From Burkholderia sp. 4M9327F10 (GTDB taxonomy: Bacteria; Pseudomonadota; Gammaproteobacteria; Burkholderiales; Burkholderiaceae), in the NCBI RefSeq assembly GCF_005503145.1, contig NZ_SCNV01000077.1, forward strand, positions 1-32,987: DNA of 32,987 nucleotides. Direction: 5' to 3'. The position numbers and the translations under genes were made by a program. This document shows positions 8,039 through 14,785 of the stretch, in pieces; within the stretch, counting starts at the first letter, position 1; the number at the start of each line of letters is the position of its first letter. Below the pieces are notes generated by a model. It did not search any database, was not told where the DNA came from, and saw only the letters and a program-made list of their open reading frames with translations.

Positions 8039-8052
8039 TTTCGCATGCGAAA
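8039..8052. promoter_or_regulatory. Palindrome TTTCGCATGCGAAA, candidate parS copy 1
   Basis: This is a perfect 14-base palindrome. An identical copy lies at 12715-12728 and no third copy was found in the window. The pair brackets the parA2-parB2-rep2 module. Size and symmetry fit a ParB centromere site, most likely of ParB2. Here it overlaps the possible start codon of the small HTH gene at 8045, so an operator role is the alternative. Confidence 0.55.
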
Positions 8053-8257
8053 GTGTGAATCGGACGGCGTCATAACAACGGATCAGGAGCTGATCGTCTC
8101 GCTGCTGGACTCCGGATGTACGAGAGCTGAAGTTGGCGACCGGCTGAACATGTCTGCCGCTGTGATCGGCCGGCAGATATCCCGGATCAGAGAGAAAGTG
8201 AAACTAGGCACATATGATCCTCCACCCTTACCTATCGAAGCCGCTTTGACGCGGTGA
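8045..8257 (+). CDS. Small helix-turn-helix protein
   Basis: The 70-residue product contains DQELIVSLLDSGCTRAEVGDRLNMSAAVIGRQISRIREK, which reads as a compact helix-turn-helix of the sigma70-region-4 or resolvase type (D-S-G-x-T-R-x-E-V-G-D-R-L then a recognition helix). No other domain fits in this length. The ATG lies in the middle of the TTTCGCATGCGAAA palindrome and no clear Shine-Dalgarno site precedes it, so the true start may be a later codon. It may be a regulator of the rep2 module; the target is unknown. Confidence 0.5.
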   Translation: MRKCESDGVITTDQELIVSLLDSGCTRAEVGDRLNMSAAVIGRQISRIREKVKLGTYDPPPLPIEAALTR

Positions 8258-8266
8258 TACACCGAC

Positions 8267-8452
8267 ATGATCCGTTTCGTTCTCTGCCTGCTCGGCGCCC
8301 TGTTCATCCAAGCCGCGGTCATGGCCCACACGGCTAATGGCGGCTCAACTGACTTCTTCACCAGCTTTGGCGAAGGCCTCCGCGCGTCGGTGAACTTCGA
8401 CATCGGAATTGTCCGTAACGCGGCCACACTGGTTGGAGCCAAGCTCAACTAG
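8267..8452 (+). CDS. Small exported or membrane protein of unknown function
   Basis: The 61-residue product opens with a typical signal or membrane segment (MIRFVLCLLGALFIQAAVMA) that could be cleaved after the AxA-like end, leaving about 40 residues (HTANGGSTDFFTSFGEGL and a C-terminal amphipathic part). It lies 9 bases after the HTH gene and may share its transcript. The Shine-Dalgarno site is poor. The coding call rests on length, frame and the plausible signal sequence. Confidence 0.4.
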   Translation: MIRFVLCLLGALFIQAAVMAHTANGGSTDFFTSFGEGLRASVNFDIGIVRNAATLVGAKLN

Positions 8453-8536
8453 TTTCGTCGTACGTTTGCCCGCAGGACGATCATATCGCGAATAGGTCAA
8501 AATGGCATATTTGATGATAGTAGGGAGCATACGCGT

Positions 8537-8788
8537 ATGCCCCCTACGATCAACATCAATGACGAGCGTTACAAGCGTCTGCGTTTCCATATGCGCAGGC
8601 TTCGACTTGCTGCCGACCTCACGCAGGTGCAACTCGCTCAGCGGCTGCACGTAGACCAGCCGAACGTTTCTAAAATCGAGCGCGGAGAGCGATATGTCGA
8701 TGTTTTGTTTTACCTCGACTGGTGTCGCGCCTGTGGCATTGATCCGGGTACCGCGTTCTCGAAACTTGCCTCCCTGGACAAGCAGTGA
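8537..8788 (+). CDS. XRE-family (Cro/C1-type) transcriptional regulator
   Basis: The 83-residue protein is almost entirely one HTH_3 domain: LRLAADLTQVQLAQRLHVDQPNVSKIERGERYVDVLFYLDWCRACGIDP. The pattern (LTQxxLAxxLxVxQxxVSKIExGER) is diagnostic of XRE repressors. AGGGAG lies about 10 bases before ATG 8537. It converges on rep2, with the two stop codons one base apart. The 84 bases upstream are AT-richer than the surroundings and probably hold its promoter. A likely role is repression of a plasmid-control promoter, for example the palindrome at 10311-10327; this link is inferred only from proximity. Confidence 0.75.
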   Translation: MPPTININDERYKRLRFHMRRLRLAADLTQVQLAQRLHVDQPNVSKIERGERYVDVLFYLDWCRACGIDPGTAFSKLASLDKQ

Positions 8789-8789
8789 G

Positions 8790-10058
8790 CTATGAGGCGG
8801 CGTTCGCGGGACGGCTCTGCGCCTGTCCTGACCAGACCGTCGCAAACTTCCCCTTCCCCGCCGCACGCAGCGCGTTTTTGATAGCGTCGAGCTGTCCCGC
8901 AATGCCGCCCGTGAGCTGTCGAGGTTGTCCAGCCGACTCAGTCTTGGCTGCAGCGGTCTGCATCGGGGCATTGCTCGCGAATCCGTCGAACGTGGCGTCA
9001 CGCGCTTCGGTCGCCGGTTGCAAGTCCCCTTTCCGGATGCCTTTGGCAAACGCCGATTGCCATCCATTCAGTACGGTCCGCGGGATGCCTTCGACCGCAT
9101 CAACCACGGTCAACGTGCTTCCGTCCACGCTGAGGGTTATTCGTCGGGTTCCGATCGCGTCGTAAAAGCTTTGGCCAACACAGCGCGCTACCGTGGCCGT
9201 CACTTCCGCATTTTCGGTTGCTTCTCGTTGCTGCAGAACGGTTTGGTTCCGAAGCTGCCGGGCACGATACGCGAAGTCAACAGGCTTGCGAAGAAGGGCG
9301 CGGAGGTAGTTGATTGGCGCGTGCGCTTTTTTGAGTCCAGCCCAGCTGACGTCGACGACGTCGGAGAGGAATTTGCCGTTTGCTTTGGCTTCGGTCATGA
9401 GTTTGAAGACCAGAAATTCATGAAATCCCAGCGAAGTGAGGCGTTTGAGATCCTCGGGGAGGGTGCCTGGTTGTCTCTTTTGAGAAGCAGGGAAAAGATC
9501 CTTATATATAGCTCCGTCTGCCACGTTGGCAGACCGACTATTCAGCGACTCGCCCCGGGCTTGCTGCGCACCTTCGGCCTTGGCATCTGGTGACGCCGTG
9601 TGACTGGCTGGAGCTTCCTTGACGACGAGACCAAGCAGCAAGGCCGCGCTTTCGGTGAGATGGAGGTAGGCGCGACCAAACAGGCCAGCTTGGCCATATC
9701 GGCTTTGGGGGGGGCGCGTGATGAGGCCTGCAGCTTCGAGATCATCGAGACTGCGATAGAAGGTCCGCATGGATTGCATGGCACGGCCGGTAAGCAGCTC
9801 ACGGCGCGCGAATATGGCGGCGTAGGGGCGTTTGGCGTCCACGGTGCGGGCGAGAGCGGCGAGCAGGGCGCGGGAGCGTGCGCTGACGCCTTGTAGTTGC
9901 GCGGCACGATGGACGGCCCGGAATATCACCCAAGGCAAGTTGGTTGTGTCGCAGGTGAATTCGGCGCGAGCTTGTGCGTCGCCTTCTGCGGTTAATGTTT
10001 CTGCTTCGCAAGGATGAGCTTCACCCTCGCCAGCAACAGAGCGTTGCGCGATAGACAT
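8790..10058 (-). CDS. Plasmid replication initiator, module 2 (RepC-like position)
   Basis: The 422-residue protein has a winged-helix N-terminal half: SRALLAALARTVDAKRPYAAIFARRELL, SMRTFYRSLDDLEAAGLITRPPQSRYG, FGRAYLHLTESAALLLGL. This is the layout of plasmid initiators (helix, helix, wing, then aromatic turn). A variable linker follows, then a second helical region (LPEDLKRLTSLGFHEFLVFKL, APINYLRALLRKP) seen in rep-associated proteins. It follows parA2 and parB2 on the same strand, separated from parB2 by a structured 268-base leader. That is the position of RepC in repABC replicons, and its size is close to that of RepC. The family assignment by eye is moderate; the role as initiator follows mainly from domain type and context. 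Confidence 0.7.
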   Translation of the reverse strand: MSIAQRSVAGEGEAHPCEAETLTAEGDAQARAEFTCDTTNLPWVIFRAVHRAAQLQGVSARSRALLAALARTVDAKRPYAAIFARRELLTGRAMQSMRTFYRSLDDLEAAGLITRPPQSRYGQAGLFGRAYLHLTESAALLLGLVVKEAPASHTASPDAKAEGAQQARGESLNSRSANVADGAIYKDLFPASQKRQPGTLPEDLKRLTSLGFHEFLVFKLMTEAKANGKFLSDVVDVSWAGLKKAHAPINYLRALLRKPVDFAYRARQLRNQTVLQQREATENAEVTATVARCVGQSFYDAIGTRRITLSVDGSTLTVVDAVEGIPRTVLNGWQSAFAKGIRKGDLQPATEARDATFDGFASNAPMQTAAAKTESAGQPRQLTGGIAGQLDAIKNALRAAGKGKFATVWSGQAQSRPANAAS

Positions 10059-10067
10059 GTCGAGCGA

Positions 10068-10084
10068 CCATTTTCAGAAAATGG
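10068..10084. promoter_or_regulatory. Palindrome just upstream of the rep2 start codon
   Basis: CCATTTTC and GAAAATGG flank a single central base in a perfect 17-base dyad, 10 bases before the rep2 ATG. In the rep2 mRNA it would form a tight hairpin next to the ribosome-binding region, where no good Shine-Dalgarno site is visible. It could equally be a protein-binding operator. Confidence 0.5.
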
Positions 10085-10095
10085 AAGACACATGC

Positions 10096-10123
10096 TTGAC
10101 TGCCGATCGCTTTCCGCTACACT
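10096..10123 (+). promoter_or_regulatory. Promoter for an antisense RNA in the rep2 leader
   Basis: TTGACT (10096-10101), a 16-base spacer and TACACT (10118-10123) form a good sigma70 promoter on the plus strand, opposite to rep2. It fires toward the strong terminator at 10202-10236, with no open frame between. The predicted start is near 10129. Confidence 0.6.
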
Positions 10124-10128
10124 CCGAA

Positions 10129-10240
10129 GTGTCAGTGCTTCGCCCGATTAGCCGTCGGGGGAGTGCAGCAGGAGGGGCGAGCGACAGCAAGCCCAATATT
10201 CAAAAGCCTTCGGAATTAGCCGTTCCGAAGGCTTTTGTCT
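10129..10240 (+). ncRNA. Candidate counter-transcribed RNA controlling rep2
   Basis: About 110 bases run from the promoter at 10096-10123 to the terminator at 10202-10236 with no reading frame, on the strand opposite to rep2 and inside its leader. Two hairpins are visible: CCCGA/TCGGG (10143-10159), and the terminator stem with 14-bp arms. Both expose the same 7-base loop, TTAGCCG (10148-10154 and 10216-10222). Antisense RNAs of plasmids act by loop-loop contact with the rep mRNA, so a repeated loop fits such a role. The order parA-parB-antisense RNA-rep is that of repABC replicons. Expression is not proven. Confidence 0.55.
10202..10236. terminator. Strong bidirectional terminator / attenuator hairpin
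   Basis: AAAAGCCTTCGGAA (10202-10215) and its exact reverse complement (10223-10236) form a 14-bp perfect stem with a 7-base loop. T-runs end the stem on both strands. On the plus strand it would end the antisense RNA. On the minus strand it lies between parB2 and rep2 and could attenuate the rep2 transcript. Confidence 0.8.
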
Positions 10241-10248
10241 TTCTAGCG

Positions 10249-10269
10249 TTAGAGCGTCATCGACTGCAT
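10249..10269 (-). CDS. Six-residue leader peptide upstream of rep2
   Basis: On the minus strand, AAGGAG (10280-10275) stands 5 bases before ATG 10269, an ideal Shine-Dalgarno arrangement. The frame then reads MQSMTL and stops with TAA at 10249-10251. It lies 13 bases before the attenuator hairpin. Such a strong ribosome site for so short a frame is characteristic of leader peptides that couple translation to RNA folding, as in IncFII- and IncB-type rep leaders. The rep2 ATG itself has no comparable site. The assignment is inferred from signals only. Confidence 0.5.
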   Translation of the reverse strand: MQSMTL

Positions 10270-10301
10270 CTAAGCTCCTTTCTTTTCCAGTAAGTCATTG
10301 A

Positions 10302-10327
10302 TTTATAAGTATGTACGACTCGTACAT
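10302..10327 (-). promoter_or_regulatory. Candidate rep2 promoter -10 with operator palindrome
   Basis: ATGTACGA and TCGTACAT around one central base form a perfect 17-base palindrome at 10311-10327, touching the parB2 stop codon. Downstream on the minus strand, TATAAA (10307-10302) could be a -10 box; the -35 box would be poor. A dyad between -35 and -10 is a classic repressor site. A ParB2 binding site is the alternative. Confidence 0.45.
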
Positions 10328-11301
10328 CACTCCTTGCTCGTGATCTGGTCGGCGATGAACTCTCGAATCCGCTGCGCCCAATCGCTTGCAGACTCTGCGT
10401 CCTCGCCCTTGAATTGAACCCCTACGACCCCTTTGCGAACCGAAATTTCGCAGATGTGGCGCTTGCCGCTTTTGACGAACAATTTTTCCGGCGCGGCAGT
10501 CTTTGGTCGCTGTGCGCGAGCCATGCTCACAGCCTGCTCTTGCGTCATGGTCTCGTCGTTGACGAGCTTTTCGATGGCCGCAATGACTGCCTCGGTCCGC
10601 CCCGATTCTGCTATCTGAGAAAGGGCCTGCGCCGCAGTACTGCCTAGTCGCTCAGGCCGTCGAAAGAGGATCTCTTTCGCTTTCTCAGGCAGCGCGTCGT
10701 AGCGCATGATCCGAGTCACATGCACGCGGCTAATGCCCGCAATCTCTGCCAATGCCGCGTGGTCCAGTCCCGTTTCGGTCTGCAGTTGAAGGAAATTCCA
10801 ATACTTCTCGAAGTCCGAAAGGGAGGGGGCCAACAGGTTGCTGAAAAACGCGAACTTGCTGACATCCTCATCGGCGATATCTTGGGTCACGGCACGAATG
10901 CGTGGCCGGCCCAGCTCGCGATAAATGGCAGTGCGGTTGTGGCCGGCGACCAATTCACGTCGGCCATTTGGCCGGCGGCGTAATACCACCGGTGTAATCA
11001 GCGGGTTACGTTCGAGGTTGGCTTTGAGTTCAGCGTATTCTTCCGGACTCAGTTTTCGGCGCCTGCCTTCTACCTCGTCGATGAGGTCGAGATCGACTTC
11101 TTCCTCGGCTGTGCGTTCGGCGAGCGCGCGCTTCAAGCGCTCAATTTCATCATGTTGTTGCTCGGCGGTGGCCTGCAAGTGCATGAGCTGGCCCGGAGCG
11201 GTCCGGGGGGAGCCGACCGGACGACTCCCAGCCGCGGCCACCTCTTCGCTCGTGAGCTTGATGCCAGCCGCCTTAGATGCAAAATTCTTCATCGTCGCCA
11301 T
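10327..11301 (-). CDS. parB: ParB-family partition protein, module 2
   Basis: The 324-residue protein has an N-terminal arm with a short coiled-coil (about residues 45-68). The ParB domain follows: EYAELKANLERNPLITPVVLRRR, then ELVAGHNRTAIYRELG at about 115-131, the counterpart of the GERRxRA box with GHNR in its place. A helix-turn-helix is visible at LDHAALAEIAGISRVHVTRIMRYDALP. It starts 6 bases after parA2 stops and is surely cotranscribed. It shares little visible sequence with parB1 in this window. The candidate centromeres are the two TTTCGCATGCGAAA sites. Confidence 0.88.
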   Translation of the reverse strand: MATMKNFASKAAGIKLTSEEVAAAGSRPVGSPRTAPGQLMHLQATAEQQHDEIERLKRALAERTAEEEVDLDLIDEVEGRRRKLSPEEYAELKANLERNPLITPVVLRRRPNGRRELVAGHNRTAIYRELGRPRIRAVTQDIADEDVSKFAFFSNLLAPSLSDFEKYWNFLQLQTETGLDHAALAEIAGISRVHVTRIMRYDALPEKAKEILFRRPERLGSTAAQALSQIAESGRTEAVIAAIEKLVNDETMTQEQAVSMARAQRPKTAAPEKLFVKSGKRHICEISVRKGVVGVQFKGEDAESASDWAQRIREFIADQITSKE

Positions 11302-11307
11302 GGTCGT

Positions 11308-12513
11308 CTATCCTTTTTGCCAGAGACTCGAGATCTTGTCGTCCACCCGGTCGACGAACTGGTCGCACGGGGTTCGGATTCGCCGGAGAGTCTCTGCGCC
11401 GCCCTCATAGACCGTGAGGTCGTAGACGGTCGCGAACCGCATATTGGTGTTTCGCGCAACGTCGGTTTCGGGTATCTCGACAGGTATCACCCTCGAGCCG
11501 TAGAGTTGGGAAATCCAAGACTGAACGGCTTTCGCCGCGGGCTTTGGCGTCATCCGGGTCACCAAGATATCGATGAAATCGAATTCCTTCCTCGACTCAT
11601 CCCCTCTAGCGGCCATGCCGGTCACCAAGTCCGAGAAGAGGTGCCAGAACTGAACCATAGACGCGAACGCCAGTACGTCCGGAACGACTGGCACAATCAC
11701 ACCGTCAGCCGCGAAAATGGCATTGATCGTCAGGTAGCTAAGCGTGGGGGCCGTATCGAGGATGATGTAGTCGTATTCATCGCGCAGAGCCTCAAGGCCC
11801 TTGTGCAGCACGTTCTCAAAGCGCTCGCCACGGGCACCTGCGGAAGCGCGAGCGGGCAGCATGAACTCCGCGTTGAACAATTCCGTCGACGAAGGGATCA
11901 GATCGAGGTTTGGCCAGTAAGTGGACTGAGGAAGCGCCGACATGTCGAACGGCTCTCCCTTCAAGAACGCTTCCACCAAAGGCATGATCGTCTGCGACGC
12001 GTCAACCTCAGCGTGCGGATTTATCCCATAAAGCGTCGTGGCGCTTCCTTGCGGGTCTAGGTCGATATGGCAGACTCGTCGACCCCGCCGCAACGCGAGC
12101 CCCTGTGCCAGGATGGTCGACATCGTAGTTTTCGTGACGCCGCCCTTGAAGTTGGCTACGGCAATGACTTTGCCCGGGCCGCTACGTGGGGCAGGGTTCA
12201 ATTCGGCCTTGACCCACTGGACCGCCTCCTCCACGGTAAACTGTCGTGGAGCGCCTCGACGGGACTGCGTGCCTTGCGGAAGCTCGCCTTTCTTCATGGC
12301 GTACGCCATCCGCTGCGTGTCTATGCCACACATCTCTTGCACCCGGGCGGAACTGATCATCGGCGGGACTTTCCGCGGGAACGGTTCAAGCAGCTCGTCG
12401 CGAATCTTCTGAAGCATGAAGTCAGATAGGCCGGCGAGCTTGATAAGGTCTTCGGGCGTCGTCTTTCCGGGATTCGCGAGGTCGAGATCCATAGCGTTCT
12501 TAGGGCGTTCCAT
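11308..12513 (-). CDS. parA: ParA-family partition ATPase with N-terminal DNA-binding domain, module 2
   Basis: The 401-residue protein begins with a DNA-binding region of about 110 residues (ISSARVQEMCGIDTQRMAYAMKKGELPQG, a MerR-like helix-turn-helix and wing). The ATPase follows, with NFKGGVTKTTMS (deviant Walker A, about 121-132), HIDLDPQGSATTLYG and YIILDTAPTLSYLT. Type Ia ParAs of this build repress their own promoter; the inverted repeat TTCTATCG/CGATAGAA at 12527-12564 just upstream is the likely operator. ATG 12513 was used; ATG 12492 (MDLDLANPG) is possible, since neither has a strong ribosome site. Confidence 0.9.
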   Translation of the reverse strand: MERPKNAMDLDLANPGKTTPEDLIKLAGLSDFMLQKIRDELLEPFPRKVPPMISSARVQEMCGIDTQRMAYAMKKGELPQGTQSRRGAPRQFTVEEAVQWVKAELNPAPRSGPGKVIAVANFKGGVTKTTMSTILAQGLALRRGRRVCHIDLDPQGSATTLYGINPHAEVDASQTIMPLVEAFLKGEPFDMSALPQSTYWPNLDLIPSSTELFNAEFMLPARASAGARGERFENVLHKGLEALRDEYDYIILDTAPTLSYLTINAIFAADGVIVPVVPDVLAFASMVQFWHLFSDLVTGMAARGDESRKEFDFIDILVTRMTPKPAAKAVQSWISQLYGSRVIPVEIPETDVARNTNMRFATVYDLTVYEGGAETLRRIRTPCDQFVDRVDDKISSLWQKG

Positions 12514-12526
12514 TCCGGTGGTTGTG

Positions 12527-12564
12527 TTCTATCGTTTGGGCGAAAATACGGCCAGCCGATAGAA
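12527..12564. promoter_or_regulatory. Inverted repeat upstream of parA2, likely autoregulatory operator
   Basis: TTCTATCG (12527-12534) and CGATAGAA (12557-12564) are exact reverse complements separated by 22 bases. They lie 14-51 bases before the parA2 start. Farther up on the minus strand, TTGCGT, 17 bases and TACGCT make a plausible promoter. Type Ia ParA proteins bind such sites through their N-terminal domain. Confidence 0.5.
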
Positions 12565-12714
12565 TTTCCCGAAGCGTAGCTGTCGCCTTGGGTAAACGCA
12601 AGTTAACTTTTACGGGGATGTATCGCCTGGGAGCCCTGTAAATGCTGGGTTCGGCGGATTTTCGTGAGAAATTACGTGAGGAAAAGCGCAGGCGGACCAG
12701 GCTGCAACTGGCGC

Positions 12715-12728
12715 TTTCGCATGCGAAA
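12715..12728. promoter_or_regulatory. Palindrome TTTCGCATGCGAAA, candidate parS copy 2
   Basis: Identical to 8039-8052. It lies 200 bases upstream of parA2 and 3 bases beyond the recombinase stop. An intergenic place beside parA fits a centromere better than an operator for the recombinase. Confidence 0.6.
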
Positions 12729-12731
12729 AAA

Positions 12732-14639
12732 CTAGCTTTGCGCGTCGAGAAGCGCGTCCTCGAAGAACGCATTGACTGCTCTGTAACGCCGCGCGCTGTC
12801 CCCTTTTGTATAGATCGTCGTCGTGGCCAGGCTGGCGTGCCCGAGGTTCGTCTGCACGTCGCGCACGTCTGCGCCGCTGTCGAGGGTGTGGTTGACGTGG
12901 GTATGGCGCAGCCAGTGGGTACTAGCGTTGCGCAGATCGGCCGCGGCACCGGGGTAGCGGGTCTCCAGCTGATCCGCCGCGCGCTCGAAGATCCGCTTGA
13001 ACAGGCGGGCAACGGCGTCCGGCGTCAGTCGCCTGCCGGTCTGCAGATGCCCAATCAGCGGTGTTTCTTTCGGGCATTCCAGCAGCGCAGGCATGCCGTG
13101 GGACGTAAGGGTGCGCTCCAGCTCGGCCATCAGTTTTTCCGGCATGGGCACGCGCCGGTTACGGCGCCCCTTGCCCCGTACCTTTAGCTCCCAGGCGTCG
13201 TCCAGTGCGCCGTCCAGCGCCGCACGCGTCAGATCACCCGTCATTGCCCCGGCCAGTTCCGCCCGGCGCAGGCCGGTGGCGTACGCAAATAGCAGGGTGA
13301 AGTGGTCGCGCTGCTCCTCCGGCGTGTATTCGATCCGCCGCGTCGTCTGCAGCACGTATTTCCATTGGGCGTGCGTGAGGGTGCGCCCGGTGGTATTGAC
13401 GGCCTCGACCTCGCTGGACCTTGGCAAGCCGTCAAACGGGTTGCTGGCCAGATACCTCTGGCCGACCAGCCAGCTGAACATGGCACGCAGGATCTTGCGC
13501 GCGTCCTCGCGACTGCGGTCTTTCAGCGGGCCAGCGAACGGTCGCCAGGCGGGCTCGAAGCGCTCGACGCGGCCGCGGCCAACCCAGCGCGCGGCTGGCT
13601 GGGGGTCCATCAGGAACACATAAATGTATTCCGCGCAGTCCAGCGTGTTCAGTGACGACAGGGGTTTTCCCTTCTGCACGATCGCCCACAGCAGCAGGCG
13701 CTCGCCCTCGCGCCGGTACGTCCGCGCGGTGTCGGGGCTGCGGGCGCCCCGAATCCTCACCCAGGCGGAGACTGCCGCCAGATCCGTGTTCAGTTCGGCC
13801 TGGTGGGCGGGAACGGGCGCGCGGTTCAGGCCTTGCGAGCCGTCGAGTTCGGCGGACACGCGCAGTGCCTCCATCGGCACGATGTCCGGCACCGTGCCAC
13901 CGATCGGCGACCGTAACAGCGCGGGATGTCCGGCCTGCAGCTGCCGGCGCGGTGTGGTGGCCAGCGGTGACAGTACCTGTCCGAGCGATCCGGCGTGCAG
14001 CGACAGCCAGTCCATGATGCGCTGCGCGCCCTTCGGACCGAGTTTCGGCACCTCGGCGTGCCAGCGGTTGCGGCGTCGGCCGATAAGGGCCAGCAGGTCC
14101 GCGAGCGTCGCCAGGCCCGCGGCCGTGAGGCGCGCTACGACGGCGGGCTCGAACCAGCCTTCCAGCGGGTGATGCGGCACGGGATCGTGAACCAGCGCCT
14201 TTTCCATGCGTGCCAGCGCGTCGGCCTGCCGGCGCCGCAGCCGGGCGTTGCGGGCAATGCGCCGGTCAACGCGAGGCGAGGCCTCGGGCGGAAAGTCCGC
14301 GCGATACAGCTCCAGCAGTTCGGCCTCGCTGTAGACGCCGTCCGGATCGACGCTATCGCGGTACGCGTCGAGCGTCGGCACGGAGTCCTGCGCGTGCAGC
14401 TCGGTCGGCGGAATACTGCCCGGTTTCAGCCGCAGCAGGTGCGCCGCCTCGATGTCGCGGGCACGGCGCGCGGCCACCGTCGGGTGAAGCAAAAGTGATA
14501 GCACCGCCGGAAGCGCAACTCCTTGAATTCTCGGCCTCCGCCGCCCGACCGCTTCCAGATTCACTTCCGACCACGGAGAAGTGAAAGTTGGAATCTTCGG
14601 ACTACTGAACTGAATGTTGGAAACTTCGGTGATGGCCAT
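12732..14639 (-). CDS. Tyrosine recombinase (phage-integrase family)
   Basis: The C-terminal catalytic domain has all the expected residues: Arg458 in TGLRRAEL, a Lys in the RGKGRRNRRVPMP hairpin, His575-x-x-Arg578 (HWLRH), His601 (LGHASL) and the nucleophile Tyr610 (TIYTK). Before it are a SAM-like core-binding domain (YRREGERLLLWAIVQKGKPL) and a long N-terminal part with a helix-hairpin-helix-like region (LTAAGLATLADLLALIGRRRN). ATG 14639 (MAITEVSN) was chosen because the open frame above it runs into palindromic DNA and the transposon end. The protein has about 635 residues, long for the family. Beside a par/rep module, a plausible job is resolving plasmid multimers. It may instead be an integrase. 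Confidence 0.85.
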   Translation of the reverse strand: MAITEVSNIQFSSPKIPTFTSPWSEVNLEAVGRRRPRIQGVALPAVLSLLLHPTVAARRARDIEAAHLLRLKPGSIPPTELHAQDSVPTLDAYRDSVDPDGVYSEAELLELYRADFPPEASPRVDRRIARNARLRRRQADALARMEKALVHDPVPHHPLEGWFEPAVVARLTAAGLATLADLLALIGRRRNRWHAEVPKLGPKGAQRIMDWLSLHAGSLGQVLSPLATTPRRQLQAGHPALLRSPIGGTVPDIVPMEALRVSAELDGSQGLNRAPVPAHQAELNTDLAAVSAWVRIRGARSPDTARTYRREGERLLLWAIVQKGKPLSSLNTLDCAEYIYVFLMDPQPAARWVGRGRVERFEPAWRPFAGPLKDRSREDARKILRAMFSWLVGQRYLASNPFDGLPRSSEVEAVNTTGRTLTHAQWKYVLQTTRRIEYTPEEQRDHFTLLFAYATGLRRAELAGAMTGDLTRAALDGALDDAWELKVRGKGRRNRRVPMPEKLMAELERTLTSHGMPALLECPKETPLIGHLQTGRRLTPDAVARLFKRIFERAADQLETRYPGAAADLRNASTHWLRHTHVNHTLDSGADVRDVQTNLGHASLATTTIYTKGDSARRYRAVNAFFEDALLDAQS

Positions 14640-14701
14640 GCTGCGAGTCCCGCATTCGAGCTTTGCGACGGCTGATATTAGCGCAGGGAGGCAAGACGAC
14701 C

Positions 14702-14785
14702 GTGAAACATCCGGCGTTGAACTGGCCTCGCCCGGAAGTCCATGTGTGGTATGGACTTCCGGCAATTTAAAAGGGAATGTTTCAC
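14702..14785. repeat. Nested inverted repeats between the recombinase gene and the Tn7-like element
   Basis: GTGAAACAT (14702-14710) and ATGTTTCAC (14777-14785) are exact reverse complements. Inside them lies a second perfect pair, CCGGAAGTCCAT (14732-14743) and ATGGACTTCCGG (14751-14762), with a 7-base loop. The whole is nearly symmetrical about position 14745. It lies 63 bases before the recombinase start codon. It may be the recombinase binding or crossover site, or its regulatory region, and the outer right arm coincides with the likely transposon end. Confidence 0.55.

Larger units (their letters stand above)
7671..8044. promoter_or_regulatory. Divergent control region between the parAB1 operon and the next module
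   Basis: This 374-base gene-free stretch carries the parAB1 promoter and operators (listed separately). It also carries an inverted repeat GTGAC/GTCAC at 7711-7725, CCGAT/ATCGG at 7783-7802, and CCGTAC/GTACGG at 8001-8021. Two short open frames within it lack convincing start signals. The last inverted repeat sits just before the small HTH gene and may control it. Confidence 0.45.

Noticed and set aside
10046..10058. GCGATAGAC next to the rep2 start codon, matching the iteron core
   Set aside because: Only 9 bases match and the rest of the iteron is absent. It is part of the rep2 coding start, so chance is likely, although cross-talk from RepA1 cannot be excluded.
12642..13187. 181-codon frame on the plus strand starting before the recombinase 3' end
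   Set aside because: It mostly lies opposite the recombinase catalytic domain, whose motifs are clear on the minus strand. The translation is Arg-rich and typical of an antisense frame in GC-rich DNA.
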